Shown: positions 1-12,650, counted from the first letter of the stretch. The stretch is 64,000 bases of DNA from Calliphora vicina (GCF_958450345.1 NC_088784.1:61489247-61553246), one strand, 5' to 3'. The notes: generated by a model not told the origin, from the letters alone. Translations and numbers: made by a program.

Positions 1-507
1 ATAAACACACATTCAAATTCATAGACGACTGTATGTATATAAGCCCAATTCAAGTGTAAGGCCCCTCTGGCATATTGATACAATTAAGAGTTTCATTAAA
101 AATGAAACAAGCTAAAACACATACACACACGCCTTCTCATAGATATGCATTAGGGCGATTGTTATATCTTCCGATTTCGATTTTTGATGCTCCCAAGATC
201 TTTAAATGTTCTCTAAAAACCAAGTGCAACAAATTTGGGCAAAAATTTCTTATCTTATCAGAAATTTCGAGTTTTAGCTCAAGTAATCTTTTTTTAAAAA
301 AATTTAAATAAATTAGAACTTGACAGCAAAAAAATCGTAAAATTACATGCATACATCTTAAATCCCAAAATTAAAATTTTCCAAAATTTTTTAGCGTGGG
401 ACCTCTAACTATGTACTAGAAGTTGTATATTACGAACAAATAATCAACGAAATGTATTTAAATAAATAATTTTGACAAATTTGTAACCAAGAAGTAAAAA
501 GAAGTAA
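1..507. other. AT-rich intronic sequence with a degenerate repeat end
   Basis: There is no gene here. A short CA-rich run lies near 116-130. From about 150 the text GCATTAGGGCGATTG followed by a TTTTGATGCTCCCAAGATC segment resembles the end of a dispersed repeat also seen in reverse near 2260-2395 and 19700-19826. Small open frames are chance products of the AT-rich text. Confidence 0.5.
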
Positions 508-1092
508 GAATTCGGCTGTACCGAATTTTATATACCCTTCACCAAATGACACCTAAAAATATTTTTTTTAAATATATTCATATAAAAATATTTTTTTTTT
601 TCGAAATAGTTTTTTAATTTATTTTCAAAATTTTTTTTTTAAAATTTTTTAAAAAAAAATTTTTTTGGAAAGTAGAATTTATAACCAAATAATTTTTTTT
701 GATAAAAAAATTTTTACCGATTTTGACCCATTATACGACCAACTTCTATAGGCTTATATACATCGTTACCATGAACTTTGAAATAACTGTCCATATTGTC
801 TATATTAATGACTTCGTAATCCAGATATAGATCAAAAATAGGCCAAAAATCGCCGGAAGAATTTCCGATATATTGATGTATGAATCATGTATGTAAGTTT
901 TTTGGAAGCTACGGAAAGCTGATTTCAACATATAGACAGACGGACAGGCGGACATGCATATATCGACTTCGCTATCTATAACGATCCAGAATATATATAT
1001 TTTGTGGGGTCGCAAATGAAAAATGTAGAAATTACAAACGGAATGACAAATTTATATATACCCTTGCCACTCATGATGAAGGGCATAAAAAT
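508..1092 (-). repeat. DINE-1/mini-me-like interspersed repeat, copy A
   Basis: The copy begins with the palindromic TTCGGCTGTACCGAA and a TATATACCCTTC stretch. It has an A/T-homopolymer middle and a GACAGACGGACAGGCGGACA tract near 935-955, which is a (GTCY)n microsatellite read on the other strand. It ends with TATATACCCTTGCC and GAAGGGCATAAAA. The same modules recur at 7228 and 25975. GTCY tracts and a short conserved core are known hallmarks of DINE-1/mini-me repeats of flies (Helentron-related, non-autonomous). The family name is inference, and strand is assigned from the GTCY tract. Confidence 0.6.
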
Positions 1093-1299
1093 AGAATTTC
1101 CTCAAAATCCTACAATTATAAAAATTTCCAGCTATCCAGTTTCTCATTTATCGTTTATTACAACCGACAAAAAATTTTAAATTTTTTTAAATTTTTTATT
1201 TGAAATATGCATGACATTTAGGATTTGGTATCAATTTTTAATGGGTTATTTATGTCAGAAAATTGTTATATTTTTATATCTATGGCAGAGATGTAAATA

Positions 1300-2150
1300 A
1301 ATTATTAATTTTTAAATTAATTCGCGAATTATTCATGCAATGAATTAGCAAATCCTGAATTAATTCTTTTCACACAAAAAAATTAATTGAATGAAATTAG
1401 AATCAATTAAAATGAATTTGGTAAAAATTAATTGCAATTCGTTGCCAATTCAAATTAATTTGTCGAATGAATTACAATTAATTTCAAATTCAAATAAATT
1501 AGTGAAAGTGAATTGCAATTCATTTGAATTGAATTCATTTTGAATTTAGAAAAAAGAATTGGCAATTCTTGTACAACTCATTTGAATTGATTGAAATTTA
1601 AATTGATTTTGTAAGTAAATATCGTTTTTTTATTCAACTAATTCTTATATTAAAGACTGCAAGCATTACTCTCGTTTTGTATATCACCAGTATAGTCCAA
1701 AGACAAAAAATTCTTAGATTTGAAATTTCCATGATAAACTGGAATTGTCAGGTAGCGGCAGAATAGGAATTGAATGAGTTAATTGAAATTTTTGAAAAAG
1801 AAACTTAAATTTTTATTTTTCATTCCCCCTAGATATGCTCTTGAATTTGATTGATTGCAACTCATTTTGTTGATTTCGTTTATTTGATTTGCAATTCATT
1901 GTTCTAATTCATTTGAATTGGAAACGATTGATCAATTGATTTTGAATTCATTCAAATAATTTTGAATTTGTTAAAATGAATTGCAATTCACTTTAACAAA
2001 TTCATTTGAATTGGAAACGAATTGCAATTCATTTTACGGATTCACTTGAATTAAAAACGAATTGCAATTCCTTTGAATTGGTAATGAATTGAAATTCATT
2101 TCTGCCTAATTAGTTTGAATTAATTCAAATTTCATTCAATTATTTTTTGT
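1300..2150. repeat. AATT-rich degenerate palindromic repeat block
   Basis: About 850 bp is dominated by variants of GAATTGCAATTCATTTGAATTG, each nearly its own reverse complement and built on AATT. The clearest copies are at about 1480-1560 and 1900-2110. There is no fixed period and no coding potential. It could be the decayed core of a satellite or the subterminal repeats of a transposon. Confidence 0.6.
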
Positions 2151-2259
2151 TGTGAATAGAATAAACTCAAAATTTAGCTAATTCGTAACGAACTAAAATC
2201 TACACATTGAAATAAAATCCAAAAATATTTTTAATTAGCTTTTTTCCACATTTTATTTT

Positions 2260-2395
2260 TTAAATATGTTGCTACTTTGATCAAAACTTCTAATAAAATG
2301 TAAACATTATACAATTGTAGACCTTGGGAGCAACGAAAATCAACAACAATTCCTAAATGAGGGCCATCCTACTGTAAAATGTTTCAATGTTTTCA
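2260..2395 (-). repeat. Fragment of a dispersed repeat ending TAGGRTGG
   Basis: Read on the minus strand, this starts AGTAGGATGGCCCTCATTT and then has GATTTTCG..GCTCCCAAGGTC and a TTTTGATCAAAGTAGCAAC stretch. The order matches a similar block near 19650-19826 and a shorter one at 150-210. The TAGGRTGG end recalls hAT-type termini, but no pair of ends with a target duplication was found. Confidence 0.4.
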
Positions 2396-2624
2396 AACAT
2401 ACTCCCACACTCAGCAATAATAGTGTTTTTTTTTTTTCATGTAATTTTTTGTGTGTTCATGTATGATTTTGTTTTATGAACATCATGCATGTTTAATGAA
2501 ATAAATTCAGGCACAATTTTTTTTCCGATTTCTTTATTTTTTTTCTTTTTATGCTTGTATTGCCATTTTTTTCTGCTTTTGCATTTCAGTAGCTCCCAGC
2601 AAAAGATTTGCTTAACAAATAATG

Positions 2625-2798
2625 GGTGAATTCCAAAATGTATGTATGCAATGCAACCTTAAAAAGTCGATTTTTTCATATCGCAAAATGTATGAAAAAG
2701 TAAAAACAGGCAGTATGATATGTTTTTTTTAAATTTTAAATACGCGTTTGCATGACAAAGATGTGACTGCATTGCATACACACATTTTGGAATTCACC
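2625..2798. mobile_element. 174-bp MITE with about 30-bp inverted repeats
   Basis: The left end GGTGAATTCCAAAATGTATG and the right end, whose reverse complement is GGTGAATTCCAAAATGTGTG, continue into TATGCAATGCA, giving terminal inverted repeats of about 30 bp with one mismatch. The interior is AT-rich with no open frame. A clear target-site duplication was not found, so the superfamily is left open. Confidence 0.7.
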
Positions 2799-3600
2799 AA
2801 ATCTGTAGCATAGTGGGAAAAAAATAATAAAACTGAATTTATTTAAAGTGAAGTCATTGATAATTATTGCCAGTTCTGTCCAAAATTGTATTCAAATGGA
2901 TTTTGACATCCAGAAAGTTATTTTGGAAATGCTATATAAGAAAGAATAAATATGTTTCGAACAAATCTTACTTATCATAACATTTATAATGGTTTTTCCA
3001 TATTAATATAAATCTGTCTATTTTTGTTAAAATTGTGGTATACAATTGAGAAAGTAAAGAGTGAATGTAAATAAGCCTATTGATTTTAAAATTAATACTA
3101 AAATTTGTCACTGGGATACATCATGTAAATTATAATTTGTTGTTGTTTTTCTTATAAATGGGCTAAATTTGGATTGAACCAATGCATTCATAGGTTTTAT
3201 TTTTGTGTCTTTTTCTGATTGTTTGTGTACAAAACTTTTGTATAATATCAAATAGGAGAAAAAACTACTGTAAGGACAAACTTTTTTTGACATGTTGTAA
3301 AAACTTTTAGACATTTTAAATAATAAAATATTTATAAAAAAGATATGAATTGTACTTGACCGATTTTGGTCAAGCATTTGTTTGGATTTGATGTATTATA
3401 TTCTTTTAAATCAAGTTATTTAAATTGATATATTACATAGATTTCACTGAAATAATTTAAAGAAATTTCATAGTTTTATTTATTTTTTTTTGCTTAAAAA
3501 TATTCGCATTATTAAATATTTTTTGTTAGTCTATTTTATGCATGATAAGTACTCAAGGGAAGGTCGTAGGGGATCAAGTTTTACTTAGATATTCTTTGTT
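2799..3600. other. AT-rich stretch, nothing recognised
   Basis: No gene, structured RNA or repeat is recognised. The open frame on the minus strand at 3108-3377 has biased, low-complexity composition and no recognisable domain. Confidence 0.4.
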
Positions 3601-3699
3601 GACCAACATTTGAGACATCTCCAATAAAGTTGATTTTGCAAAAATATAAAAATATAAATATATTGCAAATAATACCACGAATCCACAAATTGATCATAG

Positions 3700-3848
3700 C
3701 CTTCTCCCCGAAAGTTGCTTAAATAAGCAGAATATCATTCACGAAAATAAATTATTGAAATTTTAAAAGAAACAAATGATTTTAATCATTTTACTTAGTG
3801 TAGGGTATTATAAGGTCGTGCTTGACCGACCATACTTTCTTACTTGTT
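3700..3848 (+). repeat. 3' end of a TCGGGCTTGACCGACC-type dispersed repeat
   Basis: The segment AAATTATTGAAATTTTAAAAG, then TTTTACTTAGTGTAGGGTATTATA, then GTCGTGCTTGACCGACCATACTTTCTTACTTG matches the right end of the fuller copy at 29568-30297. It also matches the fragment at 44080-44172. Only this end of the repeat is preserved. Confidence 0.6.
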
Positions 3849-4769
3849 TTTTCTAAATCAATTGAAAAACACAAACAAATAAATAAATGTAGTTTTTTTG
3901 TAAATCCATTTTGTTCTTAAACTTTAAAGTATGTAGGTCAAAAGCAAATGAGTAACATAATTGTGCATTTACAATAGTGATGGGATTTTAAAATTTTCTT
4001 TTAACTCCAAATATATGTAAAAAAATGGACCACAATGGAACAAAGAGTGCCAAAATTACTTTTCGGAAAATAAACAGGTTTTGCATCCCCTCTTGATACC
4101 ATTTTCACTATATAGCTTCATAAAAAGTAGTGGTTTACATCTGATATTCTCGTGGATTTTCTTAACTTGAAATGTGTCTACTATAACTATTTACGATGTC
4201 ATCATTATGAAAATAATTATTATGGTCGAACTGTATTTGGACTAATTCTCCATATCGCACAGTGTCAAATTTCATTGTTTTAGCTGGATTTAATTAAAAA
4301 AACAAAACTCATTTTTTTAAAAAAAATTTATTGAGTACAATAAACAACAACCCCGGTATTTACAAAAACAAGCTTGAAAACAAAATATGTAAACAACAAC
4401 AATATAATGGTATCAGAAAGTGAGATGTTTTATTTACCATAAACATTTTTAATAGTTCTTGATAAAAATAATCAATGTTTGGATACGTTGCATTTTGTTG
4501 CTTTTTGATATTTTTTTAAAATTTTTTTTTTAATATTATACTACAATATTTTCACTACATAAAAGTTTCATTGCATTTTAAAACAAAGCCCGCTAAATTT
4601 GTTTGGCAGTGATATTTAAGGTAAGATTTTTTTAATTTTAAGTTTTCAATAGAAAAAAAGTTATAGAGTTCAGTTGAGTTCAGTGAATTTTTTTTTACTA
4701 TAGTGTTTACCATCCTTTCTAATTCTAGAAATAAAAATGAAAATCCACCCCAATTTACCCCCGGAAAAT

Positions 4770-5395
4770 TTTGACCCATAAAAGCTCATGACCAAACAAG
4801 TTGTTTGTAGTGAAATTTTCGAAATTTGGCTTTCAACAAAGCAAAAAGACATGACCGTATTTTGGATTTTATATGTGGAAATATCAGTACTGGAAACGAC
4901 AAAGTTGTAGACTTTTGTTTATGAGTTTTACTGCTGATTTTCGGAAGTCGGCTTCATATGGGAGCAATGACCAATTATGGGCCGACGTTATAAAATTTGG
5001 TGAAATGACTTTTGCATATATATAACTTATTTGTGTTAAATTTTATTGCAATACCAATATTTTCAAGAGATTTATGCTAGTTAAAGTGATTTTCGGAATA
5101 GGGCAGTCTTACGGAGGCTAGGAGAAATAATGAACCGATTCTAACCAAATTCTATAGGCTTTGTCCTTGGGGTAATAGAAGAGCTTGTACCATCGAAATA
5201 TCTTTAAAATTGCGACCTGTAGTTTGATTACAAGTTTTATCGCTAAATACACTCGGAAAGTGATGCTGAGCAGATTGGTATACTTTAAGGAGATTGTTGG
5301 GACAATACTTTTTTACGTTACAAACATCAGCAACCATAACCTACTATACCCTCCCCACTATAGTGGTGTATGGTATAAATATTAAAATTTTGATT
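4770..5395 (-). repeat. DINE-like repeat, degenerate copy G
   Basis: The copy contains the family modules TGATTTTCGGAAG..GGGAGCAATGACCAATTATGG, TATATAACTTATTTG, CGTTACAAACATCAGCA and the end CCTCCCCACTATAGTGGTGTATGGTATA. It aligns module by module with 29039-29528. The (GTCY)n tract is lost. The short open frames at 5152-5385 lie inside it and have no independent support. Confidence 0.6.
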
Positions 5396-6770
5396 TTAAC
5401 ATTTGTATGGGAGGTAGGCGTAATATTGCCACGCCCACCAAAAATTTTTCTCCAAAAATGTATTAAATCGTAGGAAAAATGTGTTTCAAAAATCATTCAA
5501 TTATCTTTACCCGTTTTTAAAATTCAGACTTTAGTCCCTCTAGATTACACAAATCTGACACTGTGCATCGTAGTAAACGGAGTAAAAACTTGTACTCATA
5601 CAATTCCTATAATTAAACATTCTCAAAATTTTGTTCAGATTAATGAAAATTTTCTGATAAAATTTTAAACACATTCGATTTTCAGCCAATTATAAAATCA
5701 TTAATCATTGAACGAACTTTCGTACTTAATCAATTAAAGTAGTACTTCAGTACTTCTGAAATGAGGTTTCCCTGGAGTCTGGCAATCCTTCTTAGTTTTT
5801 CAAATATTAATCATTTGTAATATCCATTTGAGAATTCAATGCAACCGTGCCCTAGTCCAATTAAAAATATAATAGTGCCAAAAATGGCTCAATTGTGTCA
5901 AAAGTCTCATCACTTATCTACCAGTGTGAATACGGGTACTCACACTCTCAACTGCTGCTGTGCATACAACTTTTAAATGTTTTATTGTTCCCTACTTCCG
6001 TAACATGTGAATGTATCTGAAAATATATTTACAGCCGGGTACAATACGATTACAACACATTGTATCTATGAATATATTTTGCATGTTGAGTTGAGCTGTG
6101 AACAAACATCCCTTGAGGTTACAAATCAATTTGCCATAATTATGACACTTGAAATTTACAACGTTTTATGTAAAAATGAAAAACATATATAAGTTTGTAT
6201 GTATGAGTACCAACCACATTTGATAAGTGTGTGTATATACATAGATGTGAGTTTAAGAAATATTTACACAAATTAAAGTACAAATATGAACAATTAATAA
6301 AAGTTTTTCAAAAAAGAAAATCTTTAATTATTTTAGTGTTAAAGGTTTTTAATTTATAACCAAACAATTTACAATTTTTAGAATTTTCACACAAAAAGTT
6401 TGAAAATTGTTGTTTAGAATTTGTTTTTATTTTCACATATTTAGTTATAGGTGTTTTTTTGGAAATATAGTTTTATTTATATTTTTGTTTGTTAACTTAA
6501 GTTTCAAAAGTTTATATTTTAAAAATCATTCATAATCTGTGTAACTTTGATAAACCCTTAGCATTTCTATCAGTTACTATTGTTGATAAGCCGTCATGAC
6601 ATGTCATTATTAATGCTACTACAAAATAATAAAACAGAGATTTAAACCAACCAAATAATTATTTTTTTAATTGTAGGCCTGGTAGTGAACTTTATACTTA
6701 TTGTGAATGATATGAGCTTTCTTTCACTTTAATTGATTGCTAAATGACAAACTACATTTTTTTTTTAACA
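5396..6770. other. AT-rich stretch, nothing recognised
   Basis: No coding domain, RNA gene or defined repeat is recognised. The 61-codon frame at 6007-6192 shows no recognisable domain and no Kozak or splice context that would justify a call. Confidence 0.4.
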
Positions 6771-8310
6771 AATCATAAAAAAGTAGTAAAAATACTACTA
6801 TTTTCAAATCAGCCAAAACCAGTTATTTTAGTAAATTTATAGATTTATTTTACATAAAAATATATTTATATTAAGAGCATTTAAAAAAAGTACTAAAAAT
6901 TCTACTATTTTTCAAATGTGCTAAAATCTGTTTTTCATACTAAATTTAATGGCTTCTTTTGCTTAAAAACCGTTAAAATGGTTTTTGTTACTTTTTAAAA
7001 AAGTACTAAAAATACTACTATTTTCAAATTAGCTAAAAAAAATATATTAAAGTTATGTTAGGAGCTAAAATCTAGTTTTTTAATACTTTCAGAGATTTTC
7101 TATGCCCAAATAAGTTTTGGAATATTTAAAAAAACAGGCTTTTTACTGTTTATAGAGCTTTTCTTTGTGTAAAATTATTAAATCCATTTTAACAGTTTTT
7201 TTAATGAATTTATAGGATCAGCTTTTTATACCCTTCATCTTCGTAAGAAGGGTATAATAAGTTTGTCATTCCGTTTGTAATTTCCATAATATAATTTTCC
7301 GACCCTATAAAGTATATATATTCTGGATCCTTATAGATAGCGGAGTCGATTAAGCCATGTCCGTTTGTCTGTCTGTCTGTCTGTTTGTCTGTCTATTGAA
7401 ATCAACTTTCCGAAGCTCCCAAATAACTTACATATACGATTCATACATCAATATCTCCGGAATACTTCATTGATATAGACAATATGTATATATAATGATA
7501 TATATTTCAAAGACCTTTGCAACGACGTATATCAGACCATAGTTGGACCTACAATAGGACAATATCGGAAAAATAATTTTTTAACCCGAATTTTTTTTTC
7601 ATCAAAATATATTTTTAGCTAAATATTAAAAAAAATTATAAAACAAAAAAAAATAAAGAAACCAATTCGAAATTTTTTTTTTCCAAAAAATTAAAAAACC
7701 ATCTTTGGCAAAAAAAAAAAAAAAAAAAAAATTAACTTAAAAAAATTTGAAATTTTTATTTTGAAGTATACGTAATTTGATTCTTTTTGTTGTTTTATAC
7801 TAATTTTAATGATATTTTAATAATAAAACTATAATCATAGTTTTATTATTGTGGAATATTTTTTAAAAAGTAGTAAAAGCACTACTGTATCAGAAATGAG
7901 TCGAATTAAAGTTTTTACTAATTTTATTTGCATAATAGACTGTTAATATGGTTTTGTTACTTTTTTAAAATAGTATTAAAAATACTACTTTTTGTCAAAT
8001 GAGTTTAAAATTAAGTTTTATACTAATTTCAATAATTTCTTTTGGAAAATAACTTCTAAAATGGTTTTTACAACATTTAAAAAAAAGTAGTAAAAAATAC
8101 TACTATTTTTCAATGATCTAAGTTCAATGCTTTTACTTATTTTAAGGATTTATATGGCATAAAAATATATTAAAATGGTTTTTGTAACAAATAAATAGTA
8201 AAATACTACAATTTACAAAAATTTATTGAAATCAGGTTTTCTATTAATTTCAATGATTTACTTTGAAAAAGTAGTAAAAATACTACCATTTTTCAAATGA
8301 TAAAACTAGA
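6770..8310. repeat. Degenerate tandem array of about 75-115 bp monomers, interrupted
   Basis: At least eight monomers begin with a variant of AAAAGTAGTAAAAATACTACT followed by ATTTTTCAAATGAGCTAAAA. Their starts are near 6778, 6885, 6998, 7867, 7966, 8080, 8189 and 8264. Spacing is mostly 99-114 bp, with a final 75 bp. GTAGTAAAAATACTAC is palindromic, so each unit can form a small hairpin. The array is split by the DINE-like copy at 7228. It is either satellite-like or a transposon with internal repeats. Confidence 0.65.
7226..7740 (+). repeat. DINE-1/mini-me-like repeat, copy B, with (GTCT)n
   Basis: The copy starts TTTATACCCTTCATCTTCGTAAGAAGGGTATAA. It then has TTGTCATTCCGTTTGTAATTTCC, a TATATATTCTGGATCC module and a clean (GTCT)n tract at 7365-7395, followed by AT homopolymers. 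The same modules lie in reverse in 508-1092. It sits inside the tandem array at 6770-8310, so it inserted after that array formed. Confidence 0.65.
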
Positions 8311-9178
8311 ACATATGTGTGAAAAAGTAAATGCTTCAATCTGATTAAGCACATTTAGCTTGAATATATTAATAATTTAGCTGTAGAATACATAAACAAT
8401 CCTTACACATTTCCAAAAACGCCTGTATTTCTTTTTTATTTCTTTAACACTTTCCTTTACAAAATTGCTATTCTTTTGTTTGTCAGGGCTATTACTTGTT
8501 TTTCCTGGTATTTTTTTATGAACATTTTTTTATTGTCTTGCATAATATCATTTGTTACGTAACAAATAAAGATAATTAAATTTTTTAAATAGGAAAAAAC
8601 ATTGCAATGTTCTTCGCAACCTAATTTTTTATTGCAATAAAATTAATTTGAAGCTTTAATATATATTTTCCCATGCTTTTTTTTGCGTATTTGCGAACAT
8701 ATTTTTCCAGTTTTTGGAGCTTTTTTAAAATATCCCTGGTTATAGCAAGAATCAATCTTGTACATAAAAAAGGTATTGATTCTTTCATAAAAAGCTGGCT
8801 TTTTTAGTGCACACCTTTGGCACTTTTGGATTTCTGTGATTTTATATTTAACCTACATTTAATGAATATCATTAGCAAAAATCACCATTACCTTAAGCCA
8901 AAAAAAACATCAAATCATTGTTGCTATTGTACCGCATTGTGGTCATTTCGTCTCTAATTACATGGCACACGTTTTTCCATCAGCCATAAATATTTATTAA
9001 ATTACTCGTATGTCTGCATTTTTAATGGCCAGCAGTTTTTGAATATTAACTACATCAACAACAACTAACTGAAATTTGCCATAATAAATATTAATATTAG
9101 TTTTTGGTTATCGCGGACAATTATCGATAGATTAGTAATGATGGTAGATATTAAAATACAAATTTTGTATTCGTGTGT
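8311..9178. other. AT-rich stretch, nothing recognised
   Basis: No gene or defined repeat is seen between the tandem array and the left duplication of the foldback element. Confidence 0.4.
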
Positions 9179-9186
9179 ATGAACAT

Positions 9187-11278
9187 TAGAGTGCTCCAAA
9201 AAAATAAAATTGCGAATTTTGACCGTCCCCCCTCTAGAATTGTTCTATGTATTGTAGAAACATATTGTGTAAAATATTAGGATGATAGGATAACGTTAAC
9301 TGGTGGCGCAACGACGCTGAAGTTTTGAGGTGCATTTACAAGGGGAAAATATGCAATTTTTTCAGTTTTTGTAAAAATTTTGCCATTAAATAATGACTTT
9401 TACAATTTAATTTAAAAGAATCGAAATGTGTACGTAATTGTCGTTATAATAAGATATAAAAGACAAAAATTGGTGAAAAAATGTTAAAGTTATTAAAAAA
9501 TCGCCAGGCCATTAACGTGTCTCAGGCCACTAGAACAAGAAATTTATGAACAAAATTAACATATTTTGAGAAATATTAAAATAAAAGCTTATTTTTACTT
9601 AAAATATATCCATATTTACTTGTATATGAGTTTTTGTCCTCGTAGGATACCGTTAACCTATTCGCAGATATGACCAAAAAAATTACATTTTTTTAACGGC
9701 AGTTTCAAAACTCCAATTTCAAATTTTTAAAAATTTTGTTAAACAAATTTCAGAATTTTTTGATTATCGCATGGGGATTTATTGACAACATAATAGGGAA
9801 TAAAAATGTGAAAAAAGTATGTCAATACCTCCTATAGTTTTTCCGTACCTGCGATATAAATTTTGCGATTTTCGAGAAAAACTAATTTTTTGGCCATATT
9901 TTGGGGAATGACCAGAATTTCCTTACTGTAATCATTTTTAAGTAAAAGCTATTCAGAATAATATAGTCCAGGTAATTTGAAATATAGTCTGAAAGTTTTG
10001 CTAAAATCGGAAAACTTTAACCCTTAAATCGTGAAGGTCAAAGGTCAATTTTTTCAATATTTGGAATTTCTCATGGAAAGATAGCGAAATATTATATATT
10101 TTTGGGCCGATTTTGATGAAACTTAAGAAAAATATAAAATGAAGTCTAGTATTCACAATAACAGTACAAAAATGGAAATTAACCCTTAATAGCACTTGGG
10201 GTCCAAATGACCCTCAACTTTTAAAATCACGAAAAACACATTCATTTTGATCCCAAGTACTCTTAAGGGTTAATTTCCATTTTTGTACTGTTATTGTGAA
10301 TACTAGACTTCATTTTATACTTTTCTTAAGTTTCATCAAAATCGGCCCAAAAATATATAATATTTCGCTATCTTTCCATGAGAAATTCCAAATATTGAAA
10401 AAATTGACCTTTGACCTTCACGATTTAAGGGTTAAAGTTTTCCGATTTTAGTAAAACTTTCAGACTATATTTAGAATTACCTGTAATATAATATTCTGAA
10501 TAGGTTTTGCTTAAAAATCATAACAGTAACGAAATTCGGCTCATTCGTCAAAATATGGCCAAAAAAATAGTTTTTCTTGAAAATCTCAAAATTTAAATCG
10601 CAGGTACGGAAAAACTATAGGAGTTATTGACATACTTTTTTCACATTTTTATTCCCTATTATGTTGTCAATAAATCCCCATGTGATGATCAGAAAATTCT
10701 GAAATTTGTTTAACAAAATTTTTAAAAATTTGAAATTGGAGTTTTGAAACTGCCGTTAAAAAAATTTAATTTTTTTGGTCATATCTGCGAATAGGTTAAC
10801 GGTATCCTACGAGGACAAAAACTCATATACAAGTAAATATGGATATATTTTAAGTAAAAATAAGCTTTTATTTTAATATTTCTCAAAATATGTTAATTTT
10901 GTTCATAAATTTCTTGTTCTAGTGGCCTGAGACACGTTAATGGCCTGGCGATTTTTTAATAACTTTAACATTTTTTCACCAATTTTTGTCTTTTATATCT
11001 TATTATAACGACAATTACGTACACATTTCGATTCTTTTAAATTAAATTGTAAAAGTCATTATTTAATGGCAAAATTTTTACAAAAACTGAAAAAATTACA
11101 TATTTTCCCCTTGTAAATGCACCTCAAAACTTCAGCGTCGTTGCGCCACCAGTTAACGTTATCCTATCTTCCTAATATTTTACACAACGTGTTTCTACAA
11201 TACATAGAACAATTCTAGAGGGGGGGACGGCCTGTACCTAGAAAGTTTTTTTCGTCCATACAATCTTGGAGCACTCTA
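9187..11278. mobile_element. 2.1 kb hAT-type foldback transposon, copy FB1
   Basis: The element is one near-perfect palindrome centred at about 10225. Each arm is roughly 1 kb, with a loop of less than about 100 bp. It begins TAGAGTGCTCCA and ends TGGAGCACTCTA. It is flanked by ATGAACAT (9179-9186) and ATGTACAT (11279-11286), an 8-bp duplication with one mismatch. An 8-bp duplication with TAGRG ends fits the hAT superfamily. No transposase is encoded, so it must have been mobilised in trans. The open frame at 10001-10195 is just arm sequence and recurs in the truncated copy at 13997-14191. Confidence 0.85.
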
Positions 11279-11286
11279 ATGTACAT

Positions 11287-12028
11287 AGGTAGGCATTTGT
11301 CAGTGATTCAATTACAATTTTATTCTATATTTATTTTGAATAAACTTTGAATGAAAATGAACAAGTGACATAATAATAAATTACATAGTTAAATATTATA
11401 AATTTAGCCTAATATTAAATATATATATTAAACATTTAATTAGAGTTATGGTTTAAATTCTGAGCAGTATGAGTGTCATTAGTGAGTTTGCGAAACTAAA
11501 TAATAAATAATTTTTAATAATAGAATTGATCAGAATTATTCATTCTCTTATTATATTTATGTAAAGAAAACAGCTCTCAAATTGAATTTTTATGCCTCAT
11601 GTAAAAATGTACCATTTATGTTAATCATAATGCCGATGTTCTGCTTCTATATTAAACGAAGTATTTATAAGGTTACAATGAAGATGATAATGATTATGTT
11701 GCTGTCAAACATATTACAAAGAAGTTTTCAGTAAATATGCTATTAACCCCAATGATAAGACAGGAAGAAAGCAAGCATGCAAACACAAAATTTTCTAAAC
11801 TATCTAATCAACAAATATGTACATCAATGTTTTCATCGAAATAGTTTAGTAGTGGAAGTAGGGGGTATAGGACGAACAACATAATCTCATGATGATGAAG
11901 ATTTTCGTTGATTTTGCAAACACATACAAATAAGAAATTAATATAAGGAGCGATATTAAGAGTAAAAAATACTTTAAATGGCAACAACATGTAAAAACTT
12001 AATACACACAAAACAAATTAAACATATA
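11287..12028. other. AT-rich stretch, nothing recognised
   Basis: No coding exon or repeat is recognised. The minus-strand frame at 11808-12011 is low-complexity and shows no domain. Confidence 0.4.
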
Positions 12029-12650
12029 CAGTGGTGGACAGCTAATTAGGGAACTTTTTTTTTTGCTCAATTCCATGTGGTTCTCACTTAATTTTTCAAA
12101 TACTGTAAAACCTTGATAATCCGGATAATTTATTGCAGACCCTAATCCGGATTATCAAATTATCCGGACTACCGAATAAAAATTTAAAAACATTGAAAAG
12201 AAATAATAATAGTCCGGATTAGCGAAGTCCGAATTATCATGGTTTTACTGTATTTTCATAAATATATACGCAGATGGACTGTTTTAACACACAAGTGTGT
12301 TTTATTCAGCTTTGTCAATTCATACATATTCACCACGAACACATACGGGTTTTCTACAACTTGACAATTTTTTATTTTTTTAAATAAACATATTTGACGA
12401 CTTTTATATAATTATATCTTTATTATTAGAAAATATTCCGACCAAATTTCGTATTTTTAGTTCCATTTGTTTCGGCCATATCATGTTATTCACAGCGGAT
12501 GTTCGCTGAGGCGGGTCAACGTATTTCCACATATCTTTGTCCATAAATGTTGTACCGATTTTTCCAAACATTTTTGAGAAACTAGAAATATTAATAACAC
12601 TGTGCAACAAGAAAATCTTTCCCGAATGAGACCAACGGGAAATGAAAGTA
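12029..12650. pseudogene. Possible Tc1-like transposon remnant
   Basis: A CAGTGGTGGACAGC end preceded by TA at 12027-12028 looks like a Tc1-type terminus. Downstream, the minus-strand frame at 12404-12610 contains GTTFM and a P-K-Q/W-P pattern weakly reminiscent of the DDE region of Tc1 transposases. No catalytic triad or second terminus was identified. The pogo-like MITE at 12103 would be nested in it. This is a weak call. Confidence 0.3.
12103..12250. mobile_element. 148-bp pogo/Tigger-like MITE
   Basis: The ends CTGTAAAACCTTGATAATCC and, in reverse complement, CAGTAAAACCATGATAATTC are inverted repeats of about 20 bp. Further internal pairing is built on ATCCGGATTATC. The flanks are TA on both sides (12101-12102 and 12251-12252), as expected for Tc1/mariner/pogo elements. 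There is no coding sequence. Confidence 0.7.

Noticed and set aside
10001..10195. 64-residue frame repeated almost identically at 13997-14191, as a conserved small protein
   Set aside because: It lies in the arms of a foldback transposon, and the identity reflects DNA repeat copies. No other sign of coding.
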